Shown piece after piece: positions 54,665-63,831 of a DNA stretch of 64,000 nt; within the stretch, counting starts at the first letter, position 1, and every line of letters begins with the position of its first letter. The DNA is from Pseudomaricurvus alkylphenolicus. Its GTDB lineage: Bacteria; Pseudomonadota; Gammaproteobacteria; Pseudomonadales; Cellvibrionaceae. The notes below the pieces were generated by a model that was not told where the DNA came from, ran no database searches, and worked only from the letters and a program-made list of their open reading frames with translations. A program made the translations under genes and the position numbers. Location of the stretch: contig NZ_JAAQPI010000010.1 of assembly GCF_011683955.1 (NCBI RefSeq), forward strand, positions 124,001 to 188,000, given 5' to 3'.

Positions 54665-57600
54665 TTGAGGCGGCCGTAAAACGCGGCCTGTTGGTAGCCG
54701 TTGTTGTACTTATCACCTGCCTGCTGGGTATTGTTGCCAGTCTCACCATCCCGGTGCAGATGATTCCCGATCTGGAGGTGCGAACCATTTCCGTGCGCAC
54801 GGGATGGCCCGGCGCCACGCCCCAGGATATCGAAAAGGAAATCCTGATTGAGCAGGAGCGTTACCTGCGCAGTCTGCCCAACCTTAAACGCATGACGTCC
54901 TATGGTGATATGGGGTCGGGCACGATTGAGCTGGAATTTCCCTTTGGGGTAGAGGTGAATGACGCACTGATCCGGGTGAACAACGCCCTGAGTCAGGTAC
55001 CGGCTTACCCCGAAAATGTCGATCAGCCCAGGATTACCTCAAGCTCGTTTTCCAGCAACGCGTTTCTGTATTTCCAATTAAGGCCTCTGTCGGGCAACCC
55101 CATGCAGCTCGATATGGACTTGTTGCGCGACTACGCGGATGACTATATTCGCCCGCGCATGGAAAGTGTTGAGGGCGTGTCGGAAGTGCGGGTGTATGGT
55201 GGTGCTGAGCGACAGATACAGATAATGCTGGATCCGAACAGTCTCGCGCTTCGCTCCCTCAGCATCAGCGATGTTCGCAATGCCATACGCGCGCGCAACC
55301 GTGACGTGTCCGCCGGGGATATGGAGAGTGAAAAAAGCCGTTACCTGATCCGCGTGGTTGGTCGATTTGAATCCGTTGCCGACTTGCGAGAACTGATCGT
55401 CAGGGAAACCAACGGCAGTATCGTACGGCTTAAAGACATCGCCACCGTCACGCTCGATCACTTTGAAACCCGTGGTTTGTCGTTCTCCAACGGTGAGCGC
55501 ACCTTGAGTGTATCGGTGCGGCGGGAAAGTGGTTCCAATGTAATTGCCATCAAAAGAGACTTGCTGCCCATTGTTGAGGACCTCAACCAATCCCTGTTGC
55601 AACCCAATGGACTCGAGATGGCGCTGTCGACGGATGACGTCCAGTACGTCAGCGCCTCGCTCGGCAACGTCTGGTTCAACCTCAGCCTGGGGGCGACCCT
55701 GGCCACGCTGGTGATGTTCTTCTTTCTGCGCTCGGGCCGCGCAACCATGGTGGGGGTGTTGGGTATTCCGATCTGTACCATTGCGGCCTTTCTCGCCTTA
55801 CACCTGTTTGGGCGCACCATTAACGTGATCTCGCTGGCCGGAGTCGCCTTTGCCATCGGCATGACCGTCGATAACACGGTGGTGGTGCTGGAATCGATCG
55901 TACAGCACCGGCGCAAGGGATTGGACCGGCAGCGTGCGGCCATCGACGGTGTCAAAGATGTCTGGCCCGCCGTGTTAGCATCAACGGCGACCACGGTGCT
56001 GGTATTCGCTCCGATTCTGTTTGTGGTGCAGGAAGCCGGGCAATTGTATTCTGATATTGCCATTGCTATTTCGGGGGCCATTATTGCCTCGATGCTGGTT
56101 GCCCTGTTTGTTGTGCCTGCTGCGCTGGCAGTGGTTGATGTGCGCGATACCGAGGCAAATGCGCTGCCACGAGGTAAACAGCGATTGATATCGCTAAGCC
56201 GGCAATTTTTCACCAGTCGCCGGCGTGCGCTGTTTGCCACCGTCGGGTTGGGCCTGAGTATCCCCTTGATCGCGGCACTGGTGATGCCCGCGGCCGAATA
56301 CCTGCCGGAAGGGGAGGAACCCAAGGCTTTCACCACCATGATTGCACCGCCGAACTACAACCTTACCGAAATGGCCAAAATCGGCGCGGAGCTGCGCCGG
56401 TATCTAGACGGCTTTATCCTGGCGGATGAAGAGGACTATGTTCAGGGCAAGACGACGATGCCGCCGCTGGCGTATTACTCCATGAGGGTGTCGGTGGGCC
56501 GTATCTGGATACTCAGTGCGCCGGTAGACCCAGGCCATATTAACGACATGATGAACGCCATCTCCGAGAAATTCAGGTCTTACCCAAACATGCGGGCGTT
56601 TTCCTCGCGGGGATCCATTATCTCCAGTAACGATGGCGGTACACGGGCCGTTGCTGTGGATATTGCCGGCAGCGACCTTAATGATCTCTATGCCGTTGCC
56701 GAGGCGGTCTATCAAGAGGCCGGGGTATTCTTTGACGACCCACAAATCAACTCAGATCCCCGCTCGCTGGAGCTCAATCAGCCGATGATCGAAATTCATC
56801 CTCGCTGGAACCGCTTGGCTGAGACCGGCATTAGCAACGGGGAATTCAGTTATACCGTTGCGGCCATGAGTGATGGTGCGTTTGTGGATGAGGTCATTAT
56901 CAACGACGACAAAATCGACGTGTTTTTGTTTTCCAAGTCCGGCAATCAACAGTCCATCAGAGGCCTGGCGTCCACGCCGGTGGTGACCCCCAGCGGGCAT
57001 ATCTTACCGCTGGATGCACTCGCCGAATTGACGGAAAGCAAAAGCAATAACAGCGTGCGTCGGGTGGATGGCAATCGCACGGTTACGGTTTTTATTATTC
57101 CTCCGCGCACCATTGCGCTGGAGACAGCAGAAGAGATCGTACGCACAAAGTTAATTCCTTCGTTGTGGCAACAGGGAAAGATCGCCCAGGGAATCAAACT
57201 GACGATTACCGGAGCGGCGGATCAATTGGAAGCCACGCAAACATCCTTGAGCGGCAATTTTCTGATTGCGATTGTGTTGAGTTATCTGCTACTGGTTGCC
57301 ATTTTGAATCACTGGCGATTTCCTTTGTATATTCTGGCAACCATCCCTTTGGGTATGGCCGGTGGTCTCTTGGGGTTGGTAGTGGTGAACACCGTTTCCG
57401 CCGGGCTATCGTCAATGGGAATCAAAGTATTCCATCAGCCCTTCGATATGATTACGATGCTCGGTTTTCTGATTTTACTCGGAACGGTGGTTAATAATCC
57501 CATTCTTATCGTTGATCAGGTGCGGCGGTTGGTCACCGAAGAAGCGATGGCGGTAAAGCAGGCGGTGGAAGAAGCCATCAAGCGCCGTCTGCAACCTATC

Positions 57601-57777
57601 CTGATATCCACATCGACGACCATTTTTGGGCTGGCACCATTAGTTCTGACTGCGGGTGAGGGGACTGAACTCTACAGAGGTGTGGGGATTGTTGTGCTGA
57701 CAGGGATCTTTGTATCGACCCTGATCAGTTTGACATTCTTGCCGGCGGTGTTGGTGGCGACGCTTAAAGAGAAATAA
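54661..57777 (+). CDS. RND-family multidrug efflux pump (HAE type)
   Basis: The 1038-residue protein starts at GTG, overlapping the adaptor stop. It has the twelve-helix RND layout: helix 1 near residues 10-30, a large first periplasmic loop with porter motifs (GWPGATPQDIEKEI), helix 4 with AIGMTVDNTVVVLE carrying the proton-relay Asp, and the second loop from about 560 to 860. It would form a proton-driven trimer with the adaptor. The substrate is not evident. Confidence 0.92.
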   Translation: MIEAAVKRGLLVAVVVLITCLLGIVASLTIPVQMIPDLEVRTISVRTGWPGATPQDIEKEILIEQERYLRSLPNLKRMTSYGDMGSGTIELEFPFGVEVNDALIRVNNALSQVPAYPENVDQPRITSSSFSSNAFLYFQLRPLSGNPMQLDMDLLRDYADDYIRPRMESVEGVSEVRVYGGAERQIQIMLDPNSLALRSLSISDVRNAIRARNRDVSAGDMESEKSRYLIRVVGRFESVADLRELIVRETNGSIVRLKDIATVTLDHFETRGLSFSNGERTLSVSVRRESGSNVIAIKRDLLPIVEDLNQSLLQPNGLEMALSTDDVQYVSASLGNVWFNLSLGATLATLVMFFFLRSGRATMVGVLGIPICTIAAFLALHLFGRTINVISLAGVAFAIGMTVDNTVVVLESIVQHRRKGLDRQRAAIDGVKDVWPAVLASTATTVLVFAPILFVVQEAGQLYSDIAIAISGAIIASMLVALFVVPAALAVVDVRDTEANALPRGKQRLISLSRQFFTSRRRALFATVGLGLSIPLIAALVMPAAEYLPEGEEPKAFTTMIAPPNYNLTEMAKIGAELRRYLDGFILADEEDYVQGKTTMPPLAYYSMRVSVGRIWILSAPVDPGHINDMMNAISEKFRSYPNMRAFSSRGSIISSNDGGTRAVAVDIAGSDLNDLYAVAEAVYQEAGVFFDDPQINSDPRSLELNQPMIEIHPRWNRLAETGISNGEFSYTVAAMSDGAFVDEVIINDDKIDVFLFSKSGNQQSIRGLASTPVVTPSGHILPLDALAELTESKSNNSVRRVDGNRTVTVFIIPPRTIALETAEEIVRTKLIPSLWQQGKIAQGIKLTITGAADQLEATQTSLSGNFLIAIVLSYLLLVAILNHWRFPLYILATIPLGMAGGLLGLVVVNTVSAGLSSMGIKVFHQPFDMITMLGFLILLGTVVNNPILIVDQVRRLVTEEAMAVKQAVEEAIKRRLQPILISTSTTIFGLAPLVLTAGEGTELYRGVGIVVLTGIFVSTLISLTFLPAVLVATLKEK

Positions 57778-58161
57778 GCCGAATATAGACAGTAACCTAA
57801 CGGTTACCGGATTACTGCCTGTCAGCGTTGTTGGGTTTTCAGAAATATTGCTGTTGCGCGTGGCTCGTGTTAGGCGCTTTGTTCTATTTGCCAAGATCGG
57901 GCAATTCCGTCAGTCCATTCAGTGGATCGGGCGGGCCTTATCTTCCCAAAGTCTAAAAAGAGAAAACTATGGGCGTCGAGTCTTGCTGGTCTGTAGTCAG
58001 CCATGAACGGAAATTAAATTCATACTTTCGCCTTAGGGTGGAGAATGGCACCTGAGGTATACTTAGCTGCCGGCACAGCACGCGTTCTGAGATCGCGTAG
58101 GGTGGATTAGCGAAGCGTAATCCACCAAAAACTCTATAGCAGCGACAAAAGGGATTGTTAT
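57778..58161. other. Intergenic region before the RAYT gene
   Basis: No gene. GTAACC/GGTTAC (57792-57807) makes a short hairpin just after the RND stop without a T run. The REP hairpin at 58101 is listed separately. Confidence 0.45.
58096..58126 (+). repeat. REP hairpin, upstream copy
   Basis: GCGTAG then GGTGGATTA (58101-58109), loop GCGAAGCG, and TAATCCACC (58118-58126): a perfect 9-bp stem, 35 bases before the RAYT start. An inverted copy follows the gene. Confidence 0.88.
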
Positions 58162-58692
58162 ATGCCAAGCTACAAGAGATTCCGTGTCTCTGGTGGAAGC
58201 TATTTCTTCACGGTTAACCTAAAGAATAGAAATCAAAATCTGTTGGTAGAGAACATCGATGTCCTGAGAGAGGTCGTAAGAAATGTTCGTTCTCGTTACC
58301 CCTTCAAAATTGACGCGTGTGTTATTTTACCTGATCACTTTCATTGTGTATGGACGCTTCCTGAAGGTGATTCTGATTTTTCCTTAAGATTGCGCTTACT
58401 GAAAACAGCGTTCTCAAAGACTATACTGAAAAACCAGTCAAACTCCTTTATTCGTAATGGCCGAAAAGAAGCAGGCATCTGGCAACGACGCTTTTGGGAG
58501 CACAAGATTCGAAATCAATCAGACTTCAATGCTCACGTTGACTATGTGCATATCAACCCTGTAAAGCATGGATTGGTATCTCGGGTTAAGGATTGGCCTT
58601 GTTCAACATTTCATCGGTATGTAGAGGAAGGCGTGTTACCAATTGATTGGGGTGGAGATATAGAGATAGACATCGGAGCAACCGGAGAGTAA
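58162..58692 (+). CDS. RAYT: REP-associated tyrosine transposase
   Basis: The 176-residue protein has the HUH motif H59-F60-H61 (PDHFHCVW), the catalytic tyrosine Y128 in HVDYVHINPVKHGLV, and GIWQRRFWEH, the signature of the IS200-related REP transposases. It starts at 58162, probably after the upstream REP. RAYTs act on REP hairpins as single-stranded DNA enzymes and are usually single copy. The two flanking REPs are in inverted orientation, the standard RAYT arrangement. No sign of disruption. Confidence 0.93.
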   Translation: MPSYKRFRVSGGSYFFTVNLKNRNQNLLVENIDVLREVVRNVRSRYPFKIDACVILPDHFHCVWTLPEGDSDFSLRLRLLKTAFSKTILKNQSNSFIRNGRKEAGIWQRRFWEHKIRNQSDFNAHVDYVHINPVKHGLVSRVKDWPCSTFHRYVEEGVLPIDWGGDIEIDIGATGE

Positions 58693-58694
58693 TT

Positions 58695-58725
58695 GGTGGA
58701 TTACGCTATCGCTAATCCACCCTAC
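58695..58725 (-). repeat. REP hairpin, downstream inverted copy
   Basis: GGTGGATTA (58695-58703), loop CGCTATCGC, TAATCCACC (58713-58721) then CTAC. It is the reverse-complement copy of the upstream REP, with one base different in the loop. Confidence 0.88.
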
Positions 58726-59065
58726 ACAATAAACAGCCTATATGGCGATTTCAGGATTCGGTTCTATAGCCTAACTTCATTTATCGACGAGAATATTGAA
58801 TATTGTGAGCCGAGAAGGTCAGGTACGGGTAGGTACCGGTATTTCCTATGGCTTATATCTATCCTTTTAAACCGTCCGCTTCGGACGATCGATCAACAGA
58901 ATTGCCAGCGTGCGAACCAGTCTCCCTACGAAAAGGAAAATCTTTCTCCAAACCTGCCTCAATATTTCGAAAGCGCGTTTTCCACTGCGACAAAGTATGA
59001 AAGAGTTAATGCTGGTTAATTTTTGCTTGGGGACTCGCCCAGAAAATAAGTCGAAAGGCTCAAAA
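58726..59065. other. Gene-free stretch
   Basis: No gene; the open frame that begins inside the downstream REP has no support. Nothing else noted. Confidence 0.4.
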
Positions 59066-59701
59066 TTAATAACTCCGACGCGGCAAATACTGCTCCATAT
59101 AACTGATCAACGCGATCTTGCTCTCCGAAATATAAAACGGCGTGATACAACGATGCTCGAAGTACGAATGTCTCCAAATCGCGTCAGCAATATCCAGCGA
59201 AAGTTCCAGGCGCTTGAGTAAACCTTCGGGTGTTTCCATCCCGGTACTCTCAGACAAAAACAATCCCGCTTGCTCTGCCAGCAGTTGGTTATTGGTGCGG
59301 TCGGCAATCTGAATCTCCCGCGACACACCGCTGCCAAGGATCAGCTCCATCGCCATGGGGTGGCGGTTGTAGTAGTCGGTACAGCGGTCGACACACAGGT
59401 TCACTCCCTCTTGCCAGCTGGTAATGTTTCCCAGGTCTGATTCGCGGTACAACTTCAACAGTCGTTTCATATGACGATCAGCCAGGCCGTGCAAGAGTGC
59501 GGCGGGGGAGGGGAACAGGCGGTAGACGGCCTGGGGGGGAAGCTCTGCCTTTTTGGAAACCTCGGGAATACTCAGTTCCTCCGGGGGAGTACCGCTTTCC
59601 AACAGCTCTTCGGCGCAGTAGAGCAGGAATTCGAACCGTTCCTTGCTCTTCTGGCGGCTTGGGACCTTGGGTACCCGTTTGTCTTCGATAATGCTTGTCA
59701 T
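59066..59701 (-). CDS. TetR-family regulator (paralogue of that at 62951)
   Basis: From the ATG at 59701 (AGGTG eight bases ahead; a GTG at 59713 is the alternative) the protein has 211 residues. The N-terminal HTH is RQKSKERFEFLLYCAEELLE...SIPEVSKKAELPPQAVYRLFPSPAALLHGLADRH. It is clearly paralogous to the TetR at 62951: VPKVP, Q-x-V-Y-R-L-F-P-S and MAMELILGS are shared. It is divergent from the exported-enzyme trio at 59914, with three phased operator-like motifs in the gap. The ligand is unknown. Confidence 0.9.
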   Translation of the reverse strand: MTSIIEDKRVPKVPSRQKSKERFEFLLYCAEELLESGTPPEELSIPEVSKKAELPPQAVYRLFPSPAALLHGLADRHMKRLLKLYRESDLGNITSWQEGVNLCVDRCTDYYNRHPMAMELILGSGVSREIQIADRTNNQLLAEQAGLFLSESTGMETPEGLLKRLELSLDIADAIWRHSYFEHRCITPFYISESKIALISYMEQYLPRRSY

Positions 59702-59721
59702 CAAGTCTGGCACCTGAGAAA

Positions 59722-59863
59722 TGTGAAAAATTGTACATTATGCGGAGGCGCTACACCATTACAAGCCAGATTTTTCAGTTTATATGTGAATAAATTACCA
59801 TAAACGGGTTGATATCTCCGGGTATTGGGTATAGCATAGTTCCAAAATGTGAAAAAATTAACA
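59722..59863. promoter_or_regulatory. Three operator-like motifs spaced 63 bp
   Basis: TGTGAAAAATTGTACA (59722-59737), TGTGAATAAATTACCA (59785-59800) and TGTGAAAAAATTAACA (59848-59863) all fit TGTnA-N6-TnACA with small deviations and start exactly 63 bp apart, six helical turns. They occupy the divergent gap of the TetR and exported-enzyme genes, so a TetR is the probable binder. The same motif occurs in the sister region at 63613. Confidence 0.72.
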
Positions 59864-59913
59864 AATTGGCAGCAAGATTCGAGGTTTGGTGGGATGAGCA
59901 AAGGTGACGGTCG

Positions 59914-61182
59914 ATGAATAAATCCAGACGCAAACTCATTACCGCCGGTCTCGGGTTGGGCGCGTTAGCCACCATTGCCGCGTTGCGTCCGGGGGACCGT
60001 GGTGCAAGCCACAACCGTTATTTTATGAACCTGAGCCGGGCGTTGGACGAGGCAGGGCTGTCGAAGCCAACGCTGGTGATTGATCGGCAGCTGATGCGCA
60101 ACAATATCACCGCACTGACAGGATTTATGCAGGGGCGCTTCGATTATCGTATTGTCGGCAAGTCCTTGCCCTCGGTTCCTCTGCTGGAGGAAGTCATGCA
60201 ACAGTCGGGCAGCCGTCGACTGATGATGTTTCATCAACCGTTTTTGAACCTGGTGGCTCGTCGCCTGCCGCACGCGGAGGTGTTGTTGGGCAAGCCTATG
60301 CCAGTCCGTGCCGCGGCGAATTTCTACCAACAGTGGTCAGCGCAGAGCGGTTTCGCACCTGAGCGTCAGCTGCAGTGGTTGATCGATAGTGAAGAGCGAT
60401 TGCTGCAGTATCAGCGCCTGGTTGCGGATCTGAAAACCCCGGTCAACGTTAACATTGAGTTGGATGTCGGTTTCCACCGCGGCGGTGTTCAATCCGATGC
60501 GGAATTGGGCCGCATGTTGACCCTGATCGAGCAGGATGCCGGTTTGAATCTGAGTGGATTTATGGGTTACGAGCCACACGTCGCCAAGTTGCCCGGGGAC
60601 AAGCTGGCATGGCGCGACCAGGCCATGGCAATTTATGAACAACGGTTGCAGGCCGCGGAGGCGACACTGGGACGCAGTGTTCGGCAACTGACCCTCAACG
60701 GCGCGGGCAGCCCCACTTACCGATATTATGATCGCGGTGATTTTCCTCTCAATGAGTTGGCGGCGGGGTCTTGCCTGGTCAAACCGTCGGACTTCGACTC
60801 GCCGGTATTGGCAGAGCACCAGCCAGCGGCCTTTATCGCAACGCCGGTGCTAAAGTCCCTGTCACGCACTGAGTTGCCGGGTCCGTCCGGTGTCAGCAAG
60901 GCCATGGCGCTCTGGAATCCCAATCGACAGCAGACCTTTTATACCTATGGCGGATACTGGAAAGCGATCCCCTGGTCTCCGCAGGGCTTAAGCATTAATC
61001 CACTGTTTGGCCGCTCCAGTAACCAGGAAATGTACAACGGTTCGCGCAGCGTGAATCTGGCACCGGACGACTGGATGTTTTTCCGCCCGACGCAAAGCGA
61101 GTCGGTATTTCTGCAGTTTGGCGATATCGCTGTTTATGAAGACGGTGACATTGTCGGTTCCTGGCCGGTGTTTAGCGCCTGA
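59914..61182 (+). CDS. Exported PLP enzyme of the alanine racemase / D-threonine aldolase-like fold
   Basis: The 422-residue protein starts with a Tat-like signal (SRRKLITAGLGLGALATIAAL). The barrel domain has K83 (RIVGKSLPS) as likely PLP Schiff-base lysine, followed by NVNIELDVGFHRGGV. The C-terminal domain resembles the D-serine dehydratase-like domain but lacks its His-x-Cys zinc pair, having FRPTQSES there. It is followed by cytochrome c and an aldonolactone oxidoreductase, so all three work outside the cytoplasm. It may racemise or cleave a D-amino acid or hydroxy-amino acid; the substrate is unknown. Confidence 0.8.
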   Translation: MNKSRRKLITAGLGLGALATIAALRPGDRGASHNRYFMNLSRALDEAGLSKPTLVIDRQLMRNNITALTGFMQGRFDYRIVGKSLPSVPLLEEVMQQSGSRRLMMFHQPFLNLVARRLPHAEVLLGKPMPVRAAANFYQQWSAQSGFAPERQLQWLIDSEERLLQYQRLVADLKTPVNVNIELDVGFHRGGVQSDAELGRMLTLIEQDAGLNLSGFMGYEPHVAKLPGDKLAWRDQAMAIYEQRLQAAEATLGRSVRQLTLNGAGSPTYRYYDRGDFPLNELAAGSCLVKPSDFDSPVLAEHQPAAFIATPVLKSLSRTELPGPSGVSKAMALWNPNRQQTFYTYGGYWKAIPWSPQGLSINPLFGRSSNQEMYNGSRSVNLAPDDWMFFRPTQSESVFLQFGDIAVYEDGDIVGSWPVFSA

Positions 61183-61217
61183 CCACTCAATTGTGCGACA
61201 ACCGAAGAGGTGAATCG

Positions 61218-61526
61218 GTGAAATTATTTTCAACACTGATGGCGGTTTGTGTGTTTACGACATTGGGCTCCAGTGCCCGAGCGCAGATCAGCCCTCAACA
61301 GATTCAGCAGCTTAGTAACAGCTGCACTCAATGCCACGCCAACCCCGAGTTGGGAGCACCGCTAATGGGAGACAGCAAGCACTGGCAGCGCATCCTCAGC
61401 AAGGGTGAAGACCAGGTGATTCTGAATGTGGTCAACGGGTTGGGCTCCATGCCGCCCATGGGTTACTGCAGTTCCTGCAGCGAAGAAGATTTGCGGGCCA
61501 TCGTGCGATTGATGGCTGCACAATGA
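61218..61526 (+). CDS. Small c-type cytochrome (c5-like)
   Basis: The start is GTG at 61218, with GAGG upstream, and gives 102 residues; a GTG-preceding frame from 61191 lacks signal character. Signal peptide about residues 1-22, heme site C36-x2-C39-H40 (CTQCH), NGLGSMPPMG with the probable Met ligand, and a C-S-S-C pair like cytochrome c5. It is the probable electron acceptor for the FAD enzyme encoded next. Confidence 0.88.
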   Translation: MKLFSTLMAVCVFTTLGSSARAQISPQQIQQLSNSCTQCHANPELGAPLMGDSKHWQRILSKGEDQVILNVVNGLGSMPPMGYCSSCSEEDLRAIVRLMAAQ

Positions 61527-61535
61527 GGTGAGTGT

Positions 61536-62954
61536 ATGACGGGGCGTAGAGAATTTCTGAAAAAGAGTGCGATACTGACGGCGGGTGCCGCCGCCGCTTC
61601 ACTAACGACTGGTTGTCGGGAGTCGGCTATCGACACCTCAGCCCTGCCGCAAGTGTCGGCGGTGGAGGCGGGCAAGCCTTTGCCTTGGACCAACTGGGCG
61701 GCCAACCATCGCTGCCACCCTCAGCAGAAGCTGTCGCCCACCAATGAGCAAGAGCTGGTCGATGCGCTGAAAAATGCCAAGGGGATTGTACGACCGGTGG
61801 GTTCCGGCCATTCTTTCTCACCGGTAGTGCCCACCGACGATACTCTGATTGCCACGGATCTGATGAGTGGGGTGATCAGTCACGACTCGGAGCGGCAACA
61901 GGCTGAGGTTTGGGGTGGAACCCGTATTCATAATCTGGGGCCTCTGTTGGCCGGTGTCGGTCAGGCTCTGCCTAATCAACCGGACATGGACTACCCGACA
62001 ATTGCCGGTGCCGTCTCCACCTCGGTGCATGGTACCGGCATTAAGTTCGGTTCCATGTCGGATTATGTGGTGGGGCTGAAACTGGCAACACCCAACGGCG
62101 ATCTGGTGGAGTGTTCGGCCGGGCGCAATCCGCAACTGTTTAAAGCAGCTCGCACTTCGCTGGGTGCGCTGGGGGTGATTGCCAGTGTGACTCTGCAGAA
62201 TGTATCAGCGTTTGAGCTGACCGAGACAACCAGGGTTGAAGCCACAGAAGACCTGCTGGATGACCTCGATAACCGTTTTTCCGGGCATCGCCACTTTGAA
62301 TTTTTCCCCATTCCCTATACCGACCTGTCATTGGCGGTGTACACCGATCCGGCGCGACCGGGAGACAATAATCAGGGTGAGGAAGATCCCGGTGCCGTCA
62401 ATCAGCTGAAAAAGGCGTTTGACGCGCTGGATTGGATGCCGGTCGTTGGTCCGGCGATTTACGAGCGGGCAATCAGCAATATTCTGGCGGGAGAGTCGGA
62501 CACGGTTCGCACCGGTCCTTCTTATCAGGTATTTGCCCATCACCGCATCTTCCGCTTTCGCGAAATGGAATACACCGTACCTGTGGAGTTCGGGCCGGAT
62601 TGTCTGCGGGAAATATTATCTGTGGTGCGCAAGAAAAATCTGCCGTTATCCTTTCCCATCGAGTACCGCCATGTAAAATCCGATGATATTTGGCTGTCGA
62701 TGTTCGAGGGTAAGGACGGAGCTTCCATTTCGATTCACCAATATGGTGATCGCGGCTACAAAGCCTTGTTCGCAGAAATCGAACCCATCTTCTGGAAGTA
62801 CCAAGGCCGACCACATTGGGGTAAAATTCATACCCTGGGATCGGAGCAACTTGCCGGTTTATATCCTCACTGGCGGGAGTTTACTGAGATGCGCCGTGAA
62901 CTCGATCCCAGCGGAAAAATGCTTAATGAGCATTTGACGAGGGTGTTCGGTTAG
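61536..62954 (+). CDS. Tat-exported FAD-dependent aldonolactone oxidoreductase (ALO/GULO family)
   Basis: The 472-residue protein has a twin-arginine signal (RREFLKK, residues 4-10) with a hydrophobic stretch ending TGC, and an FAD_binding_4 domain with GIVRPVGSGHSFSPV near residue 86-100. The C-terminal ALO domain has HWGK, the family's HWxK motif. Such enzymes oxidise sugar-acid lactones or related alcohols. Unlike the oxygen-using oxidases, bacterial members may pass electrons to cytochrome c, as reported for the mycobacterial gulonolactone dehydrogenase, and the preceding gene encodes one. It is a periplasmic dehydrogenase by inference. Confidence 0.88.
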   Translation: MTGRREFLKKSAILTAGAAAASLTTGCRESAIDTSALPQVSAVEAGKPLPWTNWAANHRCHPQQKLSPTNEQELVDALKNAKGIVRPVGSGHSFSPVVPTDDTLIATDLMSGVISHDSERQQAEVWGGTRIHNLGPLLAGVGQALPNQPDMDYPTIAGAVSTSVHGTGIKFGSMSDYVVGLKLATPNGDLVECSAGRNPQLFKAARTSLGALGVIASVTLQNVSAFELTETTRVEATEDLLDDLDNRFSGHRHFEFFPIPYTDLSLAVYTDPARPGDNNQGEEDPGAVNQLKKAFDALDWMPVVGPAIYERAISNILAGESDTVRTGPSYQVFAHHRIFRFREMEYTVPVEFGPDCLREILSVVRKKNLPLSFPIEYRHVKSDDIWLSMFEGKDGASISIHQYGDRGYKALFAEIEPIFWKYQGRPHWGKIHTLGSEQLAGLYPHWREFTEMRRELDPSGKMLNEHLTRVFG

Positions 62955-63589
62955 GATTGCCCGGCAATATGACGCGGCAAATACAGCTCCAGGTAGGTCG
63001 TTGCCGCCCGTATGCTCTCCCTAAAATAGAAGTCTGTAATCCCTCCCTGTGAGAAGTAAGATTGACTCCATATCGCGTCGACAATATCAATTGAAATTTC
63101 GAGCTGTTCAATAGGAATGGCCATGCCACCGCTACGTTCCTGCAAATTCTGAATGGCATTTTCAGCCAGTCGCGTGACGTTTGCCCTATCGGCAATGCGC
63201 ACATCCTTGGAAACGGATGAGCCAAGAATCAATTCCATCGCCAATGGGTAGTCTTGATAAAACTCCCGGGTAAGGGTGAGACCGTATTCAAGGTTTCCCT
63301 GCCAGGTTGAGTTTTGGCTGTAATCCGCCGCCATCAGTTTCTCTGTCATCCGGTCCAGGTAGCGTTGCGCCAGCGCGTAGACGATGGCGGCAGCGGAAGG
63401 AAACAGACGATAGACGGATTGCGCCTGCAGCTCGGCTTTATCCGCCACTTCATAGATGGCGATTTCTTCGATTTCCCCTTGTTCCAGTATTGTCTCGGCA
63501 CAATCCAGAATGTGCTCAAATCGCTCCCGGCTACGTTGCTGGGTGGGTACTTTGGGGATTCGCTTGTTGGTGGAGACCGCTTCCGGCAT
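62951..63589 (-). CDS. TetR-family regulator (paralogue of that at 59066)
   Basis: The 212-residue protein has the HTH SRERFEHILDCAETIL...EVADKAELQAQSVYRLFPSAAAIVYALAQR. Its relatedness to the TetR at 59066 extends over the whole length. GAGG precedes the ATG. Its stop overlaps the convergent end of the oxidoreductase gene by a few bases. It is divergent from the TBDR at 63832; four operator-like motifs lie between. Confidence 0.9.
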   Translation of the reverse strand: MPEAVSTNKRIPKVPTQQRSRERFEHILDCAETILEQGEIEEIAIYEVADKAELQAQSVYRLFPSAAAIVYALAQRYLDRMTEKLMAADYSQNSTWQGNLEYGLTLTREFYQDYPLAMELILGSSVSKDVRIADRANVTRLAENAIQNLQERSGGMAIPIEQLEISIDIVDAIWSQSYFSQGGITDFYFRESIRAATTYLELYLPRHIAGQS

Positions 63590-63612
63590 GTGTTACCTCG
63601 CCAAGTGAATAT

Positions 63613-63815
63613 TGTGACAAATATAACACATATATTTTCACAAAAGCGCATTTCTGTTTTTCATTACCCAAAATCGTTATAAATATGACAATAATGGCTT
63701 GACCAGGACTCTCTGCAAGAGTAGTCTTGCTATTAATGTCATAAATATAACGATATTTGGTATTGTTTGTGGCATCAAGCTCTAAGATTAGGAGCTTTTC
63801 AACACAAATATAACG
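63613..63815. promoter_or_regulatory. Four operator-like motifs spaced 62-63 bp
   Basis: TGTGACAAATATAACA (63613-63628), CGTTATAAATATGACA (63675-63690), TGTCATAAATATAACG (63737-63752) and a weaker copy with AAATATAAC (63800-63815) start 62, 62 and 63 bp apart. The intervening sequences are unrelated, so this is not a tandem duplication. The last copy is 17 bases before the receptor start. Confidence 0.72.
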
Positions 63816-63831
63816 ATTCAGGAGAGTTGAA

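Noticed and set aside
58726-59019. Open frame starting in the downstream REP
   Set aside because: It begins within the repeat and shows no protein-like pattern.
63613-63815. CRISPR array because of evenly spaced repeats
   Set aside because: The repeated unit is only about 16 bp, is imperfect, and fits operators between divergent genes; no cas genes are present.
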